Below, piece by piece: positions 16,646 through 23,609 of a stretch of DNA of 28,741 nucleotides. The notes beneath the pieces are model-generated. The model ran no database searches, had not been told where the DNA came from, and saw only the letters and a list, made by a program, of their open reading frames with translations. Origin of the DNA: DASSKW01 sp035701115 (lineage in GTDB: Bacteria; Pseudomonadota; Gammaproteobacteria; Natronospirales; REEB76); the NCBI GenBank assembly GCA_035701115.1, contig DASSOA010000162.1, forward strand, positions 1-28,741, read 5' to 3'. Every line of letters begins with the position of its first letter. Within the stretch, counting starts at the first letter, position 1. Both the position numbers and the translations under genes were made by a program.

Positions 16646-16816
16646 GGGTCCCTTATTGAAGTAACTTTAGGTTAAATTCGCGGGCTTGCCTACTGCCGGG
16701 CCACACGGCCAGCGATCAGGCAGGGTGAGACTATTAAATTGTTACAGTTTTTATGGGGTTAAAACATCAAATGCACAATTCACTTTAGTTCCGCGGACGA
16801 GCAGGGCCGCATTGGC

Positions 16817-18187
16817 TCATACCTCAACGACGGCCAGTGCCAGTGCCGCCATGAAACCGAAGATCGCCAGTACGAAATAGCCGCAAAACATCAGACAGAA
16901 CTTGACCAGGGTCTTGAGCCAGGATTGCTGGTAGAAATTGCGCAGCGCCAGAAACAGGTAGATGACCAGATACCAGTTGATAGCACTTTCCGCGGTGCTC
17001 TTGATTGACGCAGGCCAGTGATAGTGCGTCGTCAGTGCGCCGATGCCGATGCTGACCAGCAGCGCGATAAAAAACAGCGCGTGGCAATGCAGGGTGAAGA
17101 TTAGGTGTTCCATGTACAGGTGCTTGCGGCGTATGTAAAACAGCTTCAGCATCAATGCCACCAGCGGCAGGAACACGAACATCACCTTGGGAATGGTGTG
17201 GTAGAACAGTTCGTTTTCGAATCCCTGCTTATCGTTCTCGATTTTTTTCAGTTTGGCAGCGAGGCGCTGGCCGAACCCGGAATTTCCGTGGACGTTCTTG
17301 CCTGCTTCCTTGCTCATGAAGTCGATCCCGGATTCCTTGACGGGTGCGCCGGCGGGTTTGCGATTCAGGGCGTCGAGCTGATCCTGCAACGTCGCAACGA
17401 GCACAGCTTTTTCCGTCTCGCTCATACCCGGACTGGCCTGAATTTGCGTGATGGCGGCCTCCAGTTTCTTGCGCGCTTGCGCCGGATCGGACGCGATCTG
17501 AATGCGATCCGACGCGGGCTTTTCCGCGGGATTGCCGAAATGCGGCGGCATCAGCCAGGCGGCGCAGAAGAAAAACAGAATGCTGCTGAACAGATACAGC
17601 CGCAACGGCTTGATATACCGCTCACGGCGTCCGGCACAGTACTCGCGGGTGAGAAATCCCGGCTTCAGCAGCAATGGCACGATGCTGTGAAAAAACTTGG
17701 TGTCGAGACCGAAGTGATTGCCGAAAAACTCTTCCACCGTCTCCCACAGCGGTGCCACCACCGTGTGATTGGGTTGTCCGCATTCGACGCAATACCTTCC
17801 GCTCAGCGGCGTGCCGCAATTAAGGCAGCGCAGCGCGGGAGCCTGCGCCGCCTTGTCGAGCGCGGTTCCCGTATCCGCCAGGATCCGGCGTTGAGCGCTG
17901 AACCGGTCGCCAAAGCGCTGGACGCCATCGGCGCGCATGCGTGCCGCATGGTCACGGAAATAGTTGTCCAGATCCACCTGACTTGCGACCGTGTATTGCA
18001 CGACGCGGATTAGTCGCCCGCCTGATCCCTTGGCGTCAGTCTCATTCGCCGGCAGCAGGCGCGCCGCGCGAAATCCCGGCATCTGCAGCATTGCCTGCAT
18101 GTGTCCGGCGAGCCACGGGTCGAATGTTTCGATGATCGCCGGTTCGACTGCGAGCGTGACTTCGTAGATGACGGAGCGTTCAGTCAT
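16817..18187 (-). CDS. DUF4286-DUF3667 fusion membrane protein with zinc ribbon
   Basis: A 456-residue protein of two parts. Residues 1-105 (RSVIYEVTLAVEPAIIETFDPWL, then HMQAMLQMPGFRAARLL and VVQYTVAS) look like DUF4286, a small ferredoxin-like-fold family usually found as a free protein. Residues 120-456 look like DUF3667: a zinc-ribbon-like motif C121-x2-C124...C133-x2-C136, then the conserved FFGNHFGLDTKFFHSI, LLKPGFLTREY and RRERYIKPLRLYLF. A first membrane helix (about 196-213) is followed by a 120-residue hydrophilic loop with coiled-coil character and then about four more helices (333-351, 363-385, 402-418, 430-452). Neither family has an established function. The ATG at 18187 has a weak ribosome-binding site. 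It lies downstream of fadE but beyond a strong terminator, so it probably has its own promoter. Confidence 0.8.
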   Translation of the reverse strand: MTERSVIYEVTLAVEPAIIETFDPWLAGHMQAMLQMPGFRAARLLPANETDAKGSGGRLIRVVQYTVASQVDLDNYFRDHAARMRADGVQRFGDRFSAQRRILADTGTALDKAAQAPALRCLNCGTPLSGRYCVECGQPNHTVVAPLWETVEEFFGNHFGLDTKFFHSIVPLLLKPGFLTREYCAGRRERYIKPLRLYLFSSILFFFCAAWLMPPHFGNPAEKPASDRIQIASDPAQARKKLEAAITQIQASPGMSETEKAVLVATLQDQLDALNRKPAGAPVKESGIDFMSKEAGKNVHGNSGFGQRLAAKLKKIENDKQGFENELFYHTIPKVMFVFLPLVALMLKLFYIRRKHLYMEHLIFTLHCHALFFIALLVSIGIGALTTHYHWPASIKSTAESAINWYLVIYLFLALRNFYQQSWLKTLVKFCLMFCGYFVLAIFGFMAALALAVVEV

Positions 18188-18225
18188 GCGCGGTATCCCG
18201 GTTGTGCAGGCCGTACAGGTTCCAC

Positions 18226-18257
18226 AAAAAACAGGACCTGCATCGCAGGTCCTGTTT
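18226..18257 (-). terminator. Rho-independent terminator after fadE
   Basis: AAACAGGACCTGC (18229-18241) and its exact reverse complement (18245-18257) form a 13-bp stem with a 3-base loop. On the minus strand the stem ends in a run of six T (18226-18231, partly in the stem). It starts 14 bases after the fadE stop at 18272. This is a textbook terminator and separates fadE from the DUF3667 gene. Confidence 0.93.
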
Positions 18258-18271
18258 GATCAAGGCAAGCG

Positions 18272-20731
18272 TCAGTCCGCGCGTCTGGTTTTGCTGCGGA
18301 ACGGCTTGGTGCCCAGTTCTTCCGGATCGAAATCGTCCACCGCGACGATTTCCCGGGTGAGTTCTTCCAGGCGCAACAACGCCTGCGCTTCCTGTGCGGA
18401 AACAATTCCGGCTCTTTCGGCGGCGAGAATCTCCGAATCGCCAGGCGCGACTTTCAGTTCGCCGTTGCGCAATGCCAGGTGAACCTTGCGTTCTACCGGT
18501 TCCAGACGCAGCACCAGTTCCAGGGCTTCGTCGTACAGTCCGACTGCCGACTCCTTGTCGCCCTTGTACAGGTTCTGCATCAGACGGTCGCGCGCCGGAT
18601 TCGGCGTGCTGACCAGTTTCGCAATCCGGTGCCCGAGCTCGTCGCTGGGCGCCGAATAGGTGCGGCCGCGCGGGAAAATCAGAAGTCGCAACGCCGCCGC
18701 AATGAAGCGGTTGGGGAAGTTGCGAAGGAAGCCGTGCATCTGCTCCTGCAGGTGATACAGCGACTGGCGGCAGGCCCATTCGACGAGCGGCAGATCTTCG
18801 TGGGGACGGCCATGGTCCTCGAACCGCTTGAGCACCGCCGACGCGATATACATTGCGCTCAGCATGTCACCGAGTCGCGCGGAAAGTTTTTCCTTGCGCT
18901 TGAGCGCGCCGCCGAGCGTCAGCATGGCGGCGTCCGATGCCAGCACGAACGAGGCACTGAAGCGGTTGATGTGCTGGTAATAGCGCCGTGTGGGTTCCTG
19001 AATCGGCACGCGCGTGAATCTGGCGTTGCTCAACGCCAGCACCAGTGAGCGCGCGGCGTTGCTCAATGCCAGTCCGGCATGACCGAACAGCGCTTCGTCA
19101 AACTGGTTGAGCGCCGCGGCCTGATCGTCCATGGCGGCCGCACGCATTTCCTTGAGCACATAGGGATGGCAGCGGATCGCACCCTGACCGTAGATCATCA
19201 GGTTGCGGGTCAGGATATTCGCTCCTTCAACCGTGATGGCAATCGGTACCGATTCGTAGCCGCGCGCCAGATAATTGCGCGGACCCAGCTGGATACCCTT
19301 GCCGCCGTGCACGTCCATTGCATCGTTGGCGACGACGCGCGCCATTTCCGTGACGTGATATTTCGAAATGGCGGCACATACGGAAGGTGCCTGACCGAGA
19401 TCGATGGACGCCGCGGTCATCTTGCGCACGGATTCCATCGCGTACAGCATGCCGCCCATCCGGCCCAGCACTTCGTCAATGCCGTCGAATTTCGCAATCG
19501 GCAGCCGGAACTGCTTGCGCACCTGCGCATAGGCACCGGTGGTGTAAACCGCGGCGCGCGCGCCGCCGGTGGTATTAGAGGGCAGGGAAATTGCGCGACC
19601 GGCGCCGAGGCATTCCATCAGCATGCGCCAGCCCTGGCCCGCCATTTTCATGCCGCCGATAATGAAATCGAGCGGCACGAACACGTCCTTGCCCTGGGTC
19701 GGACCGTTCTGGAACGGAATATTGAGCGGGAAATGCCGGCGGCCGATCGTGACACCCGGCAGATCCGCCGGAATCAGCGCGCAGGTAATCCCGTATTCAT
19801 CCTTGTCTCCGGCCAGATGCTCCGGATCGTACAACTTGAACGCCAGTCCGATCACCGTGGCAATCGGCGCGAGCGTGATGTAACGCTTGTCCCAGTTGAG
19901 ACGGATCCCGACGACTTCCTTGCCCTGCCAGTTGCCTTTGCAGACCACGCCGTAGTCGGTAATGGAACCGGCATCGGAGCCGGCGCTGGGCGAAGTGAGC
20001 GCGAAGCACGGCACCTCTTCACCGGATGCGAGACGCGGCAGGTAATGGTCTTTCTGCTCTTCAGTGCCGTAACGCAGCAGCAATTCGGCCGGCCCGAGCG
20101 AGTTCGGCACCGCGCAAATCGAAGCAGTCGTGGCGCTGCGCGTGCCGATCTTGGCCAGCGTTTCCGAATTCATCAGCGCCGAGAATTCCCTGCCGCCGTA
20201 GCGCTTCGGAATAATGAAGGCGAAAAACCCCTTGTGCTTGAGAAAATCCCATACTTCGGGCGGCAGATCGCCCCACTCGTGGGTGATCTTCCATTCGTCG
20301 AGCATGCCGCACAGTTCCTCGACTTCGTTGTCGAGGAAGCGTTGTTCCTCGTCGGACAATTTTGGCGCCGGCACCTCGAGCAGCTTGTTCCAGTCCGGAC
20401 GGCCGCTGAACAGTTCGCCGTCCCACCACACGGTGCCGGCTTCCAGCGCGGCGGCTTCCGTCTCGGACATTTCCGGCATGACCTTGCGGAACAGTTCGAG
20501 CAGCGGCTTGCTGATCCACTGGCGACGCAGATCGCGAATGTTCAGCGGAATCGCGATGCCGAGGAACACGATCCAGAACAGCAGCGCCAGCCAGGACGGC
20601 CCGGTGCCGACCGCGGTATAGATCAGCAGATAGACGAGATAGGCGCCGGTCGCCGCGAGGAGCGACACGCGCTGATACATGAGCGCGATGCTGCCGGCAA
20701 GAAAAACAAGAATCCAGACGAGTGCGGTCAC
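18272..20731 (-). CDS. fadE: Acyl-CoA dehydrogenase, FadE type
   Basis: An 819-residue protein, matching the roughly 814-residue E. coli FadE. It catalyses the FAD-dependent first step of fatty-acid beta-oxidation. Two N-terminal hydrophobic stretches (about 1-20 and 24-66) anchor it to the membrane. Dehydrogenase landmarks are FFAFIIPKRYGGREFS, LTSPSAGSDAGS (FAD/substrate contacts), MDVHGGKGIQLGPRNYLARGY and TVEGANILTRNLMIYGQGA (about 500), whose Glu is the likely catalytic base. The C-terminal 250 residues are the FadE-specific extension. The start is GTG at 20731, with AGGTGA six bases upstream. A thioesterase gene 58 bp upstream on the same strand is probably co-transcribed. No FadR site was recognised. 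Confidence 0.95.
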   Translation of the reverse strand: MTALVWILVFLAGSIALMYQRVSLLAATGAYLVYLLIYTAVGTGPSWLALLFWIVFLGIAIPLNIRDLRRQWISKPLLELFRKVMPEMSETEAAALEAGTVWWDGELFSGRPDWNKLLEVPAPKLSDEEQRFLDNEVEELCGMLDEWKITHEWGDLPPEVWDFLKHKGFFAFIIPKRYGGREFSALMNSETLAKIGTRSATTASICAVPNSLGPAELLLRYGTEEQKDHYLPRLASGEEVPCFALTSPSAGSDAGSITDYGVVCKGNWQGKEVVGIRLNWDKRYITLAPIATVIGLAFKLYDPEHLAGDKDEYGITCALIPADLPGVTIGRRHFPLNIPFQNGPTQGKDVFVPLDFIIGGMKMAGQGWRMLMECLGAGRAISLPSNTTGGARAAVYTTGAYAQVRKQFRLPIAKFDGIDEVLGRMGGMLYAMESVRKMTAASIDLGQAPSVCAAISKYHVTEMARVVANDAMDVHGGKGIQLGPRNYLARGYESVPIAITVEGANILTRNLMIYGQGAIRCHPYVLKEMRAAAMDDQAAALNQFDEALFGHAGLALSNAARSLVLALSNARFTRVPIQEPTRRYYQHINRFSASFVLASDAAMLTLGGALKRKEKLSARLGDMLSAMYIASAVLKRFEDHGRPHEDLPLVEWACRQSLYHLQEQMHGFLRNFPNRFIAAALRLLIFPRGRTYSAPSDELGHRIAKLVSTPNPARDRLMQNLYKGDKESAVGLYDEALELVLRLEPVERKVHLALRNGELKVAPGDSEILAAERAGIVSAQEAQALLRLEELTREIVAVDDFDPEELGTKPFRSKTRRAD

Positions 20732-20789
20732 GGGACATCACCTGTTGTGAGTTGGTTGGCGCGGTGCGTCGCGACGAACGACATGATAA

Positions 20790-21245
20790 CTATACCTTAA
20801 CCCCCGCACCGCGAGCGGGCGGCGCACCCAGCGCCGTGCGCATGGCGTCGGGCATGCTGATCACTTTCTGGGCGCGGAAATCGAAACAGACGACGCCGGT
20901 CTTGGCGTGCACGACATCGTGACCGGCTTCGGCGTGACGGATGCGGTAATAGAAATCGCAGCCGCGGCTGGAAAAATCGCCGGCCGCAACCTCGACGCAC
21001 AAGCGGTCACCGTAAAACGCCTGGGCCCGGTACACCAGCGCGGCATCGGCAATGACCAGGCCGCTGCCATCGGCGCCGATTTCCTCGAGTCCCAGGGAAC
21101 GCAGATACCGGCGCCGTGCTTCGTGCACCAGCCCGAGCGCCTGGTCGTTGCCGAGATGATTGCCGTAATTCAGATCCCCGACGCGCACATCCAGCTCCGT
21201 GCTGAACGGAAATCGGTCCGGCAATTCAATACTGATTCGCGCCAT
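20790..21245 (-). CDS. Hotdog-fold acyl-CoA thioesterase
   Basis: A 151-residue protein of 4-hydroxybenzoyl-CoA-thioesterase/YbgC/FadM type. The active-site region is LDVRVGDLNYGNHLGNDQAL (about 17-36), with the aspartate and the NYGNHLGN helix start typical of the family. The later strands (YRAQAFYGDRL, GVVCFDFRAQKVI) fit the hotdog sheet. It would hydrolyse acyl-CoA to free acid and CoA in the cytoplasm. Placed directly before fadE, it may release CoA from poorly oxidised intermediates, as proposed for FadM; the substrate is not readable from sequence. I chose the ATG at 21245 (MARISIELPDRFPF) because AAGGA lies 8 bases upstream; the longer frame to 21290 runs into the mdh terminator. Confidence 0.87.
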   Translation of the reverse strand: MARISIELPDRFPFSTELDVRVGDLNYGNHLGNDQALGLVHEARRRYLRSLGLEEIGADGSGLVIADAALVYRAQAFYGDRLCVEVAAGDFSSRGCDFYYRIRHAEAGHDVVHAKTGVVCFDFRAQKVISMPDAMRTALGAPPARGAGVKV

Positions 21246-21263
21246 CAGGACTTCCTTGGCAAC

Positions 21264-21302
21264 AAAATGCCGAAGGCCACATGTCCGCACATGTGGCCTT
21301 CG
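21264..21302 (-). terminator. Rho-independent terminator after mdh
   Basis: CGAAGGCCACATGT (21271-21284) and its exact reverse complement (21289-21302) form a 14-bp stem with a CCGC loop. On the minus strand GCATTTTG follows, giving a short U-tract. It starts 26 bases after the mdh stop. The thioesterase start is only 19 bases beyond the T-tract, so either some read-through occurs or the thioesterase promoter overlaps this element. Confidence 0.85.
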
Positions 21303-21328
21303 ATCTCGATTAACTCATTTGCACAGCA

Positions 21329-22318
21329 TCAGTCACCCAGCAGATCCTTGACGCCTTCGCGTTCTTCGCGCAATTCCGCTTCGGTGGCTTTCATGCGTTC
21401 CAGCGAGAAGGTATTCGGTTTCAATCCCTTCACGATCTTGTACTGGCCCTTGCTGCAGACGACCGGGAAGCCGTAAACGATGCCTTTCTTGATGCCGTAA
21501 CTGCCGTCCGACGGGATGCCCATGCTGACCCACTGATTCTTGCTGCCGAGCACCCAGTCGCGCATGTGGTCAATCGCGGCGGATGCCGCCGACGCGGCCG
21601 ACGAGGCGCCGCGCGCCTTGATGATCGCCGCGCCGCGCTGTTGCACGGTCGGAATGAATTCGCCGGTCACCCATTCATTGTTGACAAGTTTCAGGGCGGG
21701 TTTGCCTTTCACGGTCGCCTGATGGATGTCGGGATACTGGGTCGAGGAGTGGTTGCCCCAGATCGCGAGCCGCTTGATGTCATTGACGTGCGCGCCGGTC
21801 TTGGCAGCCAGCTGGTTCGCCGCGCGGTTGTGATCGAGGCGCATCATGGCCGTGATGTTCTTCTTGTTGAGTCGCGGGGCGTTGGCCGCGGTGATCAGCG
21901 CGTTGGTATTGGCCGGGTTGCCTACCACCAGGACCTTGATGTTCTTCTTGGCAACCTTGTTCAGCGCCTTGCCCTGCGCCGAGAAGATCTTGGCGTTCTC
22001 GAGCAGCAGGTCTTTGCGCTCCATGCCCGGACCGCGTGGCTTGGCGCCGACCAGGATCGCGAAATCGGCGTCCTTGAACGCCACCTCGGCGTTGTCGGTG
22101 GCCACGATGCCCTTCACCAGCGGAAAGGCGCAGTCATTGAGCTCCATGACCACGCCGTTCAACGCGCCGAGCGCGGGGGTGACTTCGAGCAACTGCAGGA
22201 TGACCGGCTGGTTCGGTCCCAGCATGTCGCCGGCCGCAATGCGGAAAATGAGCTGGTAACCGATCTGGCCGGCAGCGCCGGTGACGGCGATGCGAACGGG
22301 TTTTTTTGTGGCAGCCAT
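21329..22318 (-). CDS. mdh: Malate dehydrogenase (NAD-dependent)
   Basis: A 329-residue cytoplasmic TCA-cycle enzyme that interconverts malate and oxaloacetate. The Rossmann motif is VTGAAGQIGYQL (about 13-24). The substrate-binding arginines lie in KPRGPGMERKDLL, VVGNPANTNAL is the NAD/substrate loop, and AIWGNHSSTQYPD holds the catalytic histidine; MRLDHNRA supplies its aspartate partner and another arginine. The opening MAATKKPVRIAVTGAAGQIGY and the MELNDCAFPLV segment fit the long form found in betaproteobacteria and Xanthomonadales, not the E. coli form. The start ATG has GGAG 10 bases upstream. It is the last gene before its own terminator and is divergent from the YtrA operon. Confidence 0.96.
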   Translation of the reverse strand: MAATKKPVRIAVTGAAGQIGYQLIFRIAAGDMLGPNQPVILQLLEVTPALGALNGVVMELNDCAFPLVKGIVATDNAEVAFKDADFAILVGAKPRGPGMERKDLLLENAKIFSAQGKALNKVAKKNIKVLVVGNPANTNALITAANAPRLNKKNITAMMRLDHNRAANQLAAKTGAHVNDIKRLAIWGNHSSTQYPDIHQATVKGKPALKLVNNEWVTGEFIPTVQQRGAAIIKARGASSAASAASAAIDHMRDWVLGSKNQWVSMGIPSDGSYGIKKGIVYGFPVVCSKGQYKIVKGLKPNTFSLERMKATEAELREEREGVKDLLGD

Positions 22319-22486
22319 GGACTACTTACTCCGTAAGTTTGCGTGGTGAAGCGCGCCGCAGGATGGGCGCAGACGATAAAGCAGAAACGCAATTTTACCA
22401 CCTGAGGTCTCCGCACCGGCTCGCCCCGCACAGCAGATTCGGTAGCAGGCGGCTGCCACACGGCCGGTCCGGCCTGTGGCAAGCGC

Positions 22487-22527
22487 GGGACGGGCGGGCA
22501 GACGGGTTGTCCGGCGGGCGGGTTGGG
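22487..22527 (+). other. Potential G-quadruplex-forming cluster
   Basis: Seven GGG runs occur on the plus strand within 41 bases. The first four (22487-22506) have spacers of 2, 1 and 5 bases and fit the G3N1-7 pattern; three more follow at 22516, 22520 and 22525. It lies about 170 bp upstream of the mdh start (on the mdh template strand) and about 200 bp upstream of the YtrA operon operator. Whether it folds in the cell is unknown. Confidence 0.5.
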
Positions 22528-22565
22528 TCGGCGCCCGCCGATTCCAGTGGGCTCCCCTGGGATGG

Positions 22566-22585
22566 GGTGTTATACGGGTGTTATA
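22566..22585 (+). promoter_or_regulatory. Two direct copies of the operator half-site GGTGTTATA
   Basis: GGTGTTATA occurs at 22566-22574 and again at 22577-22585, an 11-bp step close to one helical turn. The same nine bases form the left arm of the palindrome at 22728-22751. No matching inverted right arm is seen here, so these would be half-sites on one face of the DNA. Shared regulator binding is an inference. Confidence 0.45.
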
Positions 22586-22673
22586 GCGGGGGCGCTCGCG
22601 GGCGCCCTGAAAAGAGCCGTTTTTCCCAGGCGCCAGGACGACGCGAGCTGCTCTAACCTGTTGTTTTCACGAT

Positions 22674-22699
22674 ATTTTCACTCAAGGTGAAAATTTTTT
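22674..22699 (+). terminator. AT-rich hairpin with T-tract upstream of the YtrA operon
   Basis: ATTTTCAC (22674-22681) pairs perfectly with GTGAAAAT (22687-22694) around a 5-base loop, followed by TTTTT. It looks like a weak rho-independent terminator on the plus strand, but no plus-strand gene precedes it. It may block antisense or upstream transcripts from entering the operon, act as a leader attenuator if a promoter lies further up, or be an unrelated 21-bp palindromic protein site. A second TTTTCAC lies just upstream. Confidence 0.45.
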
Positions 22700-22727
22700 G
22701 TTCAGCCCCCTTGCTTTCCCTGGATTT

Positions 22728-22751
22728 GGTGTTATAGTTATCTACAACACC
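22728..22751 (+). promoter_or_regulatory. 24-bp palindrome, candidate YtrA operator over the operon promoter
   Basis: The left half GGTGTTATAGTT and the right half ATCTACAACACC are reverse complements at 10 of 12 positions, with perfect outer arms GGTGTT/AACACC. It ends 43 bases before the first ATG of the operon that encodes a short YtrA-type GntR regulator. YtrA-type regulators bind long spaced palindromes with GTG/CAC outer arms ahead of their own operons. TATAGT (22733-22738) inside it could be a -10 box, with TTGCTT (22711-22716) as a weak -35 at 16 bp, so binding would block RNA polymerase. Autorepression is inferred, not shown. Confidence 0.65.
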
Positions 22752-22794
22752 ACTACGGAAACGGCCCTGAGCCGAATCAAACAGGAGAGCAGTC

Positions 22795-23184
22795 ATGATC
22801 ACCAAAACCCAAAAACTCGTTCTGGCAGCCGGTCTGGCCCTGAACATCGCCGGTATTGCCACCGTGGCCACCGTCGCGCATCACCGCTACGTCGAAAGCC
22901 ACACGATCCAGCTCGGCACCATCTTGGTGACCCCCGTCGATGCCGGCGTGAAGGTTGCAAGCAACGGGACGGTTGAACTGGCCCCGGTGGTTGTCACCCA
23001 GGCCCATGCGGCAGACCGTTATGCCGCCAACCGCAGCACGGGCAGTGAACAAGCCGCCTCGCTGCTGCCCGGTATTGATGCGGCCGTCGAGGCGCTGGCT
23101 GCGCTGGCCCCCGGTCAGTACCTGAACACCGATACCGCCCTGACCATGGTCAGCACGCTGGCCTTTGATCGCGCGGGCCGTTAA
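22795..23184 (+). CDS. Small exported or membrane-anchored protein of unknown function
   Basis: A 129-residue protein. A lysine-flanked hydrophobic segment (about 8-28, LVLAAGLALNIAGIATVATVA) is a signal anchor or signal peptide. The rest is mildly hydrophobic, with two related short strands (QLGTILVTPVDA near 39 and LAPVVVTQAHA near 62) and an Ala-rich tail with two predicted helices (about 83-97 and 113-126). I do not recognise a domain. AGGAGAGCAGTC before the ATG is a strong ribosome-binding site. It is the first gene after the candidate operator and 50 bp before the GntR gene, so it is the most strongly placed member of the operon; by position it may be the sensor, effector or a partner of the transporter. 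Confidence 0.8.
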   Translation: MITKTQKLVLAAGLALNIAGIATVATVAHHRYVESHTIQLGTILVTPVDAGVKVASNGTVELAPVVVTQAHAADRYAANRSTGSEQAASLLPGIDAAVEALAALAPGQYLNTDTALTMVSTLAFDRAGR

Positions 23185-23234
23185 GGTAGCGCCGGATTTA
23201 CCGCTTTAGTGTGCTAGAGCAGCGGGAGAACATC

Positions 23235-23609
23235 ATGGACCCGAATTGGAGCGACAACCAGCCGATCTACCGGCAACTGCGCGACCGCGTGGTGGCAATG
23301 ATCCTGGAGGGTGCGCTCAAGGAAGGCGATCCCTTACCTTCGGTACGTTCAGTGGCAGCGGAGTATCAGATCAATCCGCTCACCGTACTCAAGGGTTACC
23401 AGGCACTGGTGGACGAAGAGCTGGTGGAAAAACGCCGTGGCCTCGGCATGTTCGTGAAGGCCGGCGCCAGCCGCGCGCTGATGAAAAACGAGCGCGAAGT
23501 ATTTCTGAAGAGCGAGTGGCCACAAATCGTCGAGCGCATCCAGCGCCTCGGCCTGGAACCGGAAGAATTACTCAAGGCTGCGAAACGCGGCGATGGGAGC
23601 GAATCATGA
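23235..23609 (+). CDS. YtrA-type GntR-family transcriptional regulator
   Basis: A 124-residue protein: an N-terminal GntR winged helix (about 7-76), with QPIYRQLRDRVVAMILEGAL leading into LPSVRSVAAEYQINPLTVLKGYQAL (helix-turn-helix) and VEKRRGLGMFV (wing). Only about 45 residues follow, forming a helical dimerisation tail without a ligand pocket. This short build defines the YtrA subfamily, whose members usually repress ABC-transporter operons that include their own gene. I chose the ATG at 23235 because GGGAGAA lies just upstream; an in-frame ATG at 23211 is less favoured. The stop overlaps the ATPase start as ATGA. The signal it responds to is unknown. Confidence 0.9.
   Translation: MDPNWSDNQPIYRQLRDRVVAMILEGALKEGDPLPSVRSVAAEYQINPLTVLKGYQALVDEELVEKRRGLGMFVKAGASRALMKNEREVFLKSEWPQIVERIQRLGLEPEELLKAAKRGDGSES

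Larger units (their letters stand above)
22319..22794. other. Structured divergent intergenic region between mdh and the YtrA operon
   Basis: These 476 bases hold no convincing gene. In order, they contain a hairpin with one bulge (GCCACA/TGTGGC plus GGCCGG/CCGGCC, 22455-22480), a G-run cluster (22487-22527), two direct GGTGTTATA repeats (22566-22585), a GC hairpin (GGGCGC 22590-22595 with GCGCCC 22602-22607), an AT hairpin followed by T residues (22674-22699) and a 24-bp palindrome (22728-22751). It must hold the mdh promoter on one side and the operon promoter on the other. Confidence 0.6.

Noticed and set aside
16600..16816. Cyclic-di-GMP riboswitch before the GGDEF-EAL gene
   Set aside because: The single two-block hairpin lacks the paired-helix layout and conserved bases of the known classes.
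19079..20800. 573-residue plus-strand open frame opposite fadE
   Set aside because: fadE is complete and unambiguous on the other strand; this frame has no recognisable domain and an Arg/His/Gln-rich composition typical of an antisense frame.
22306..22656. 116-residue plus-strand frame between mdh and the YtrA operon
   Set aside because: It starts inside mdh on the opposite strand, has no good ribosome-binding site, is Arg/Gly/Ser-rich, and runs through the G-run cluster and hairpins. Non-coding is the better reading.
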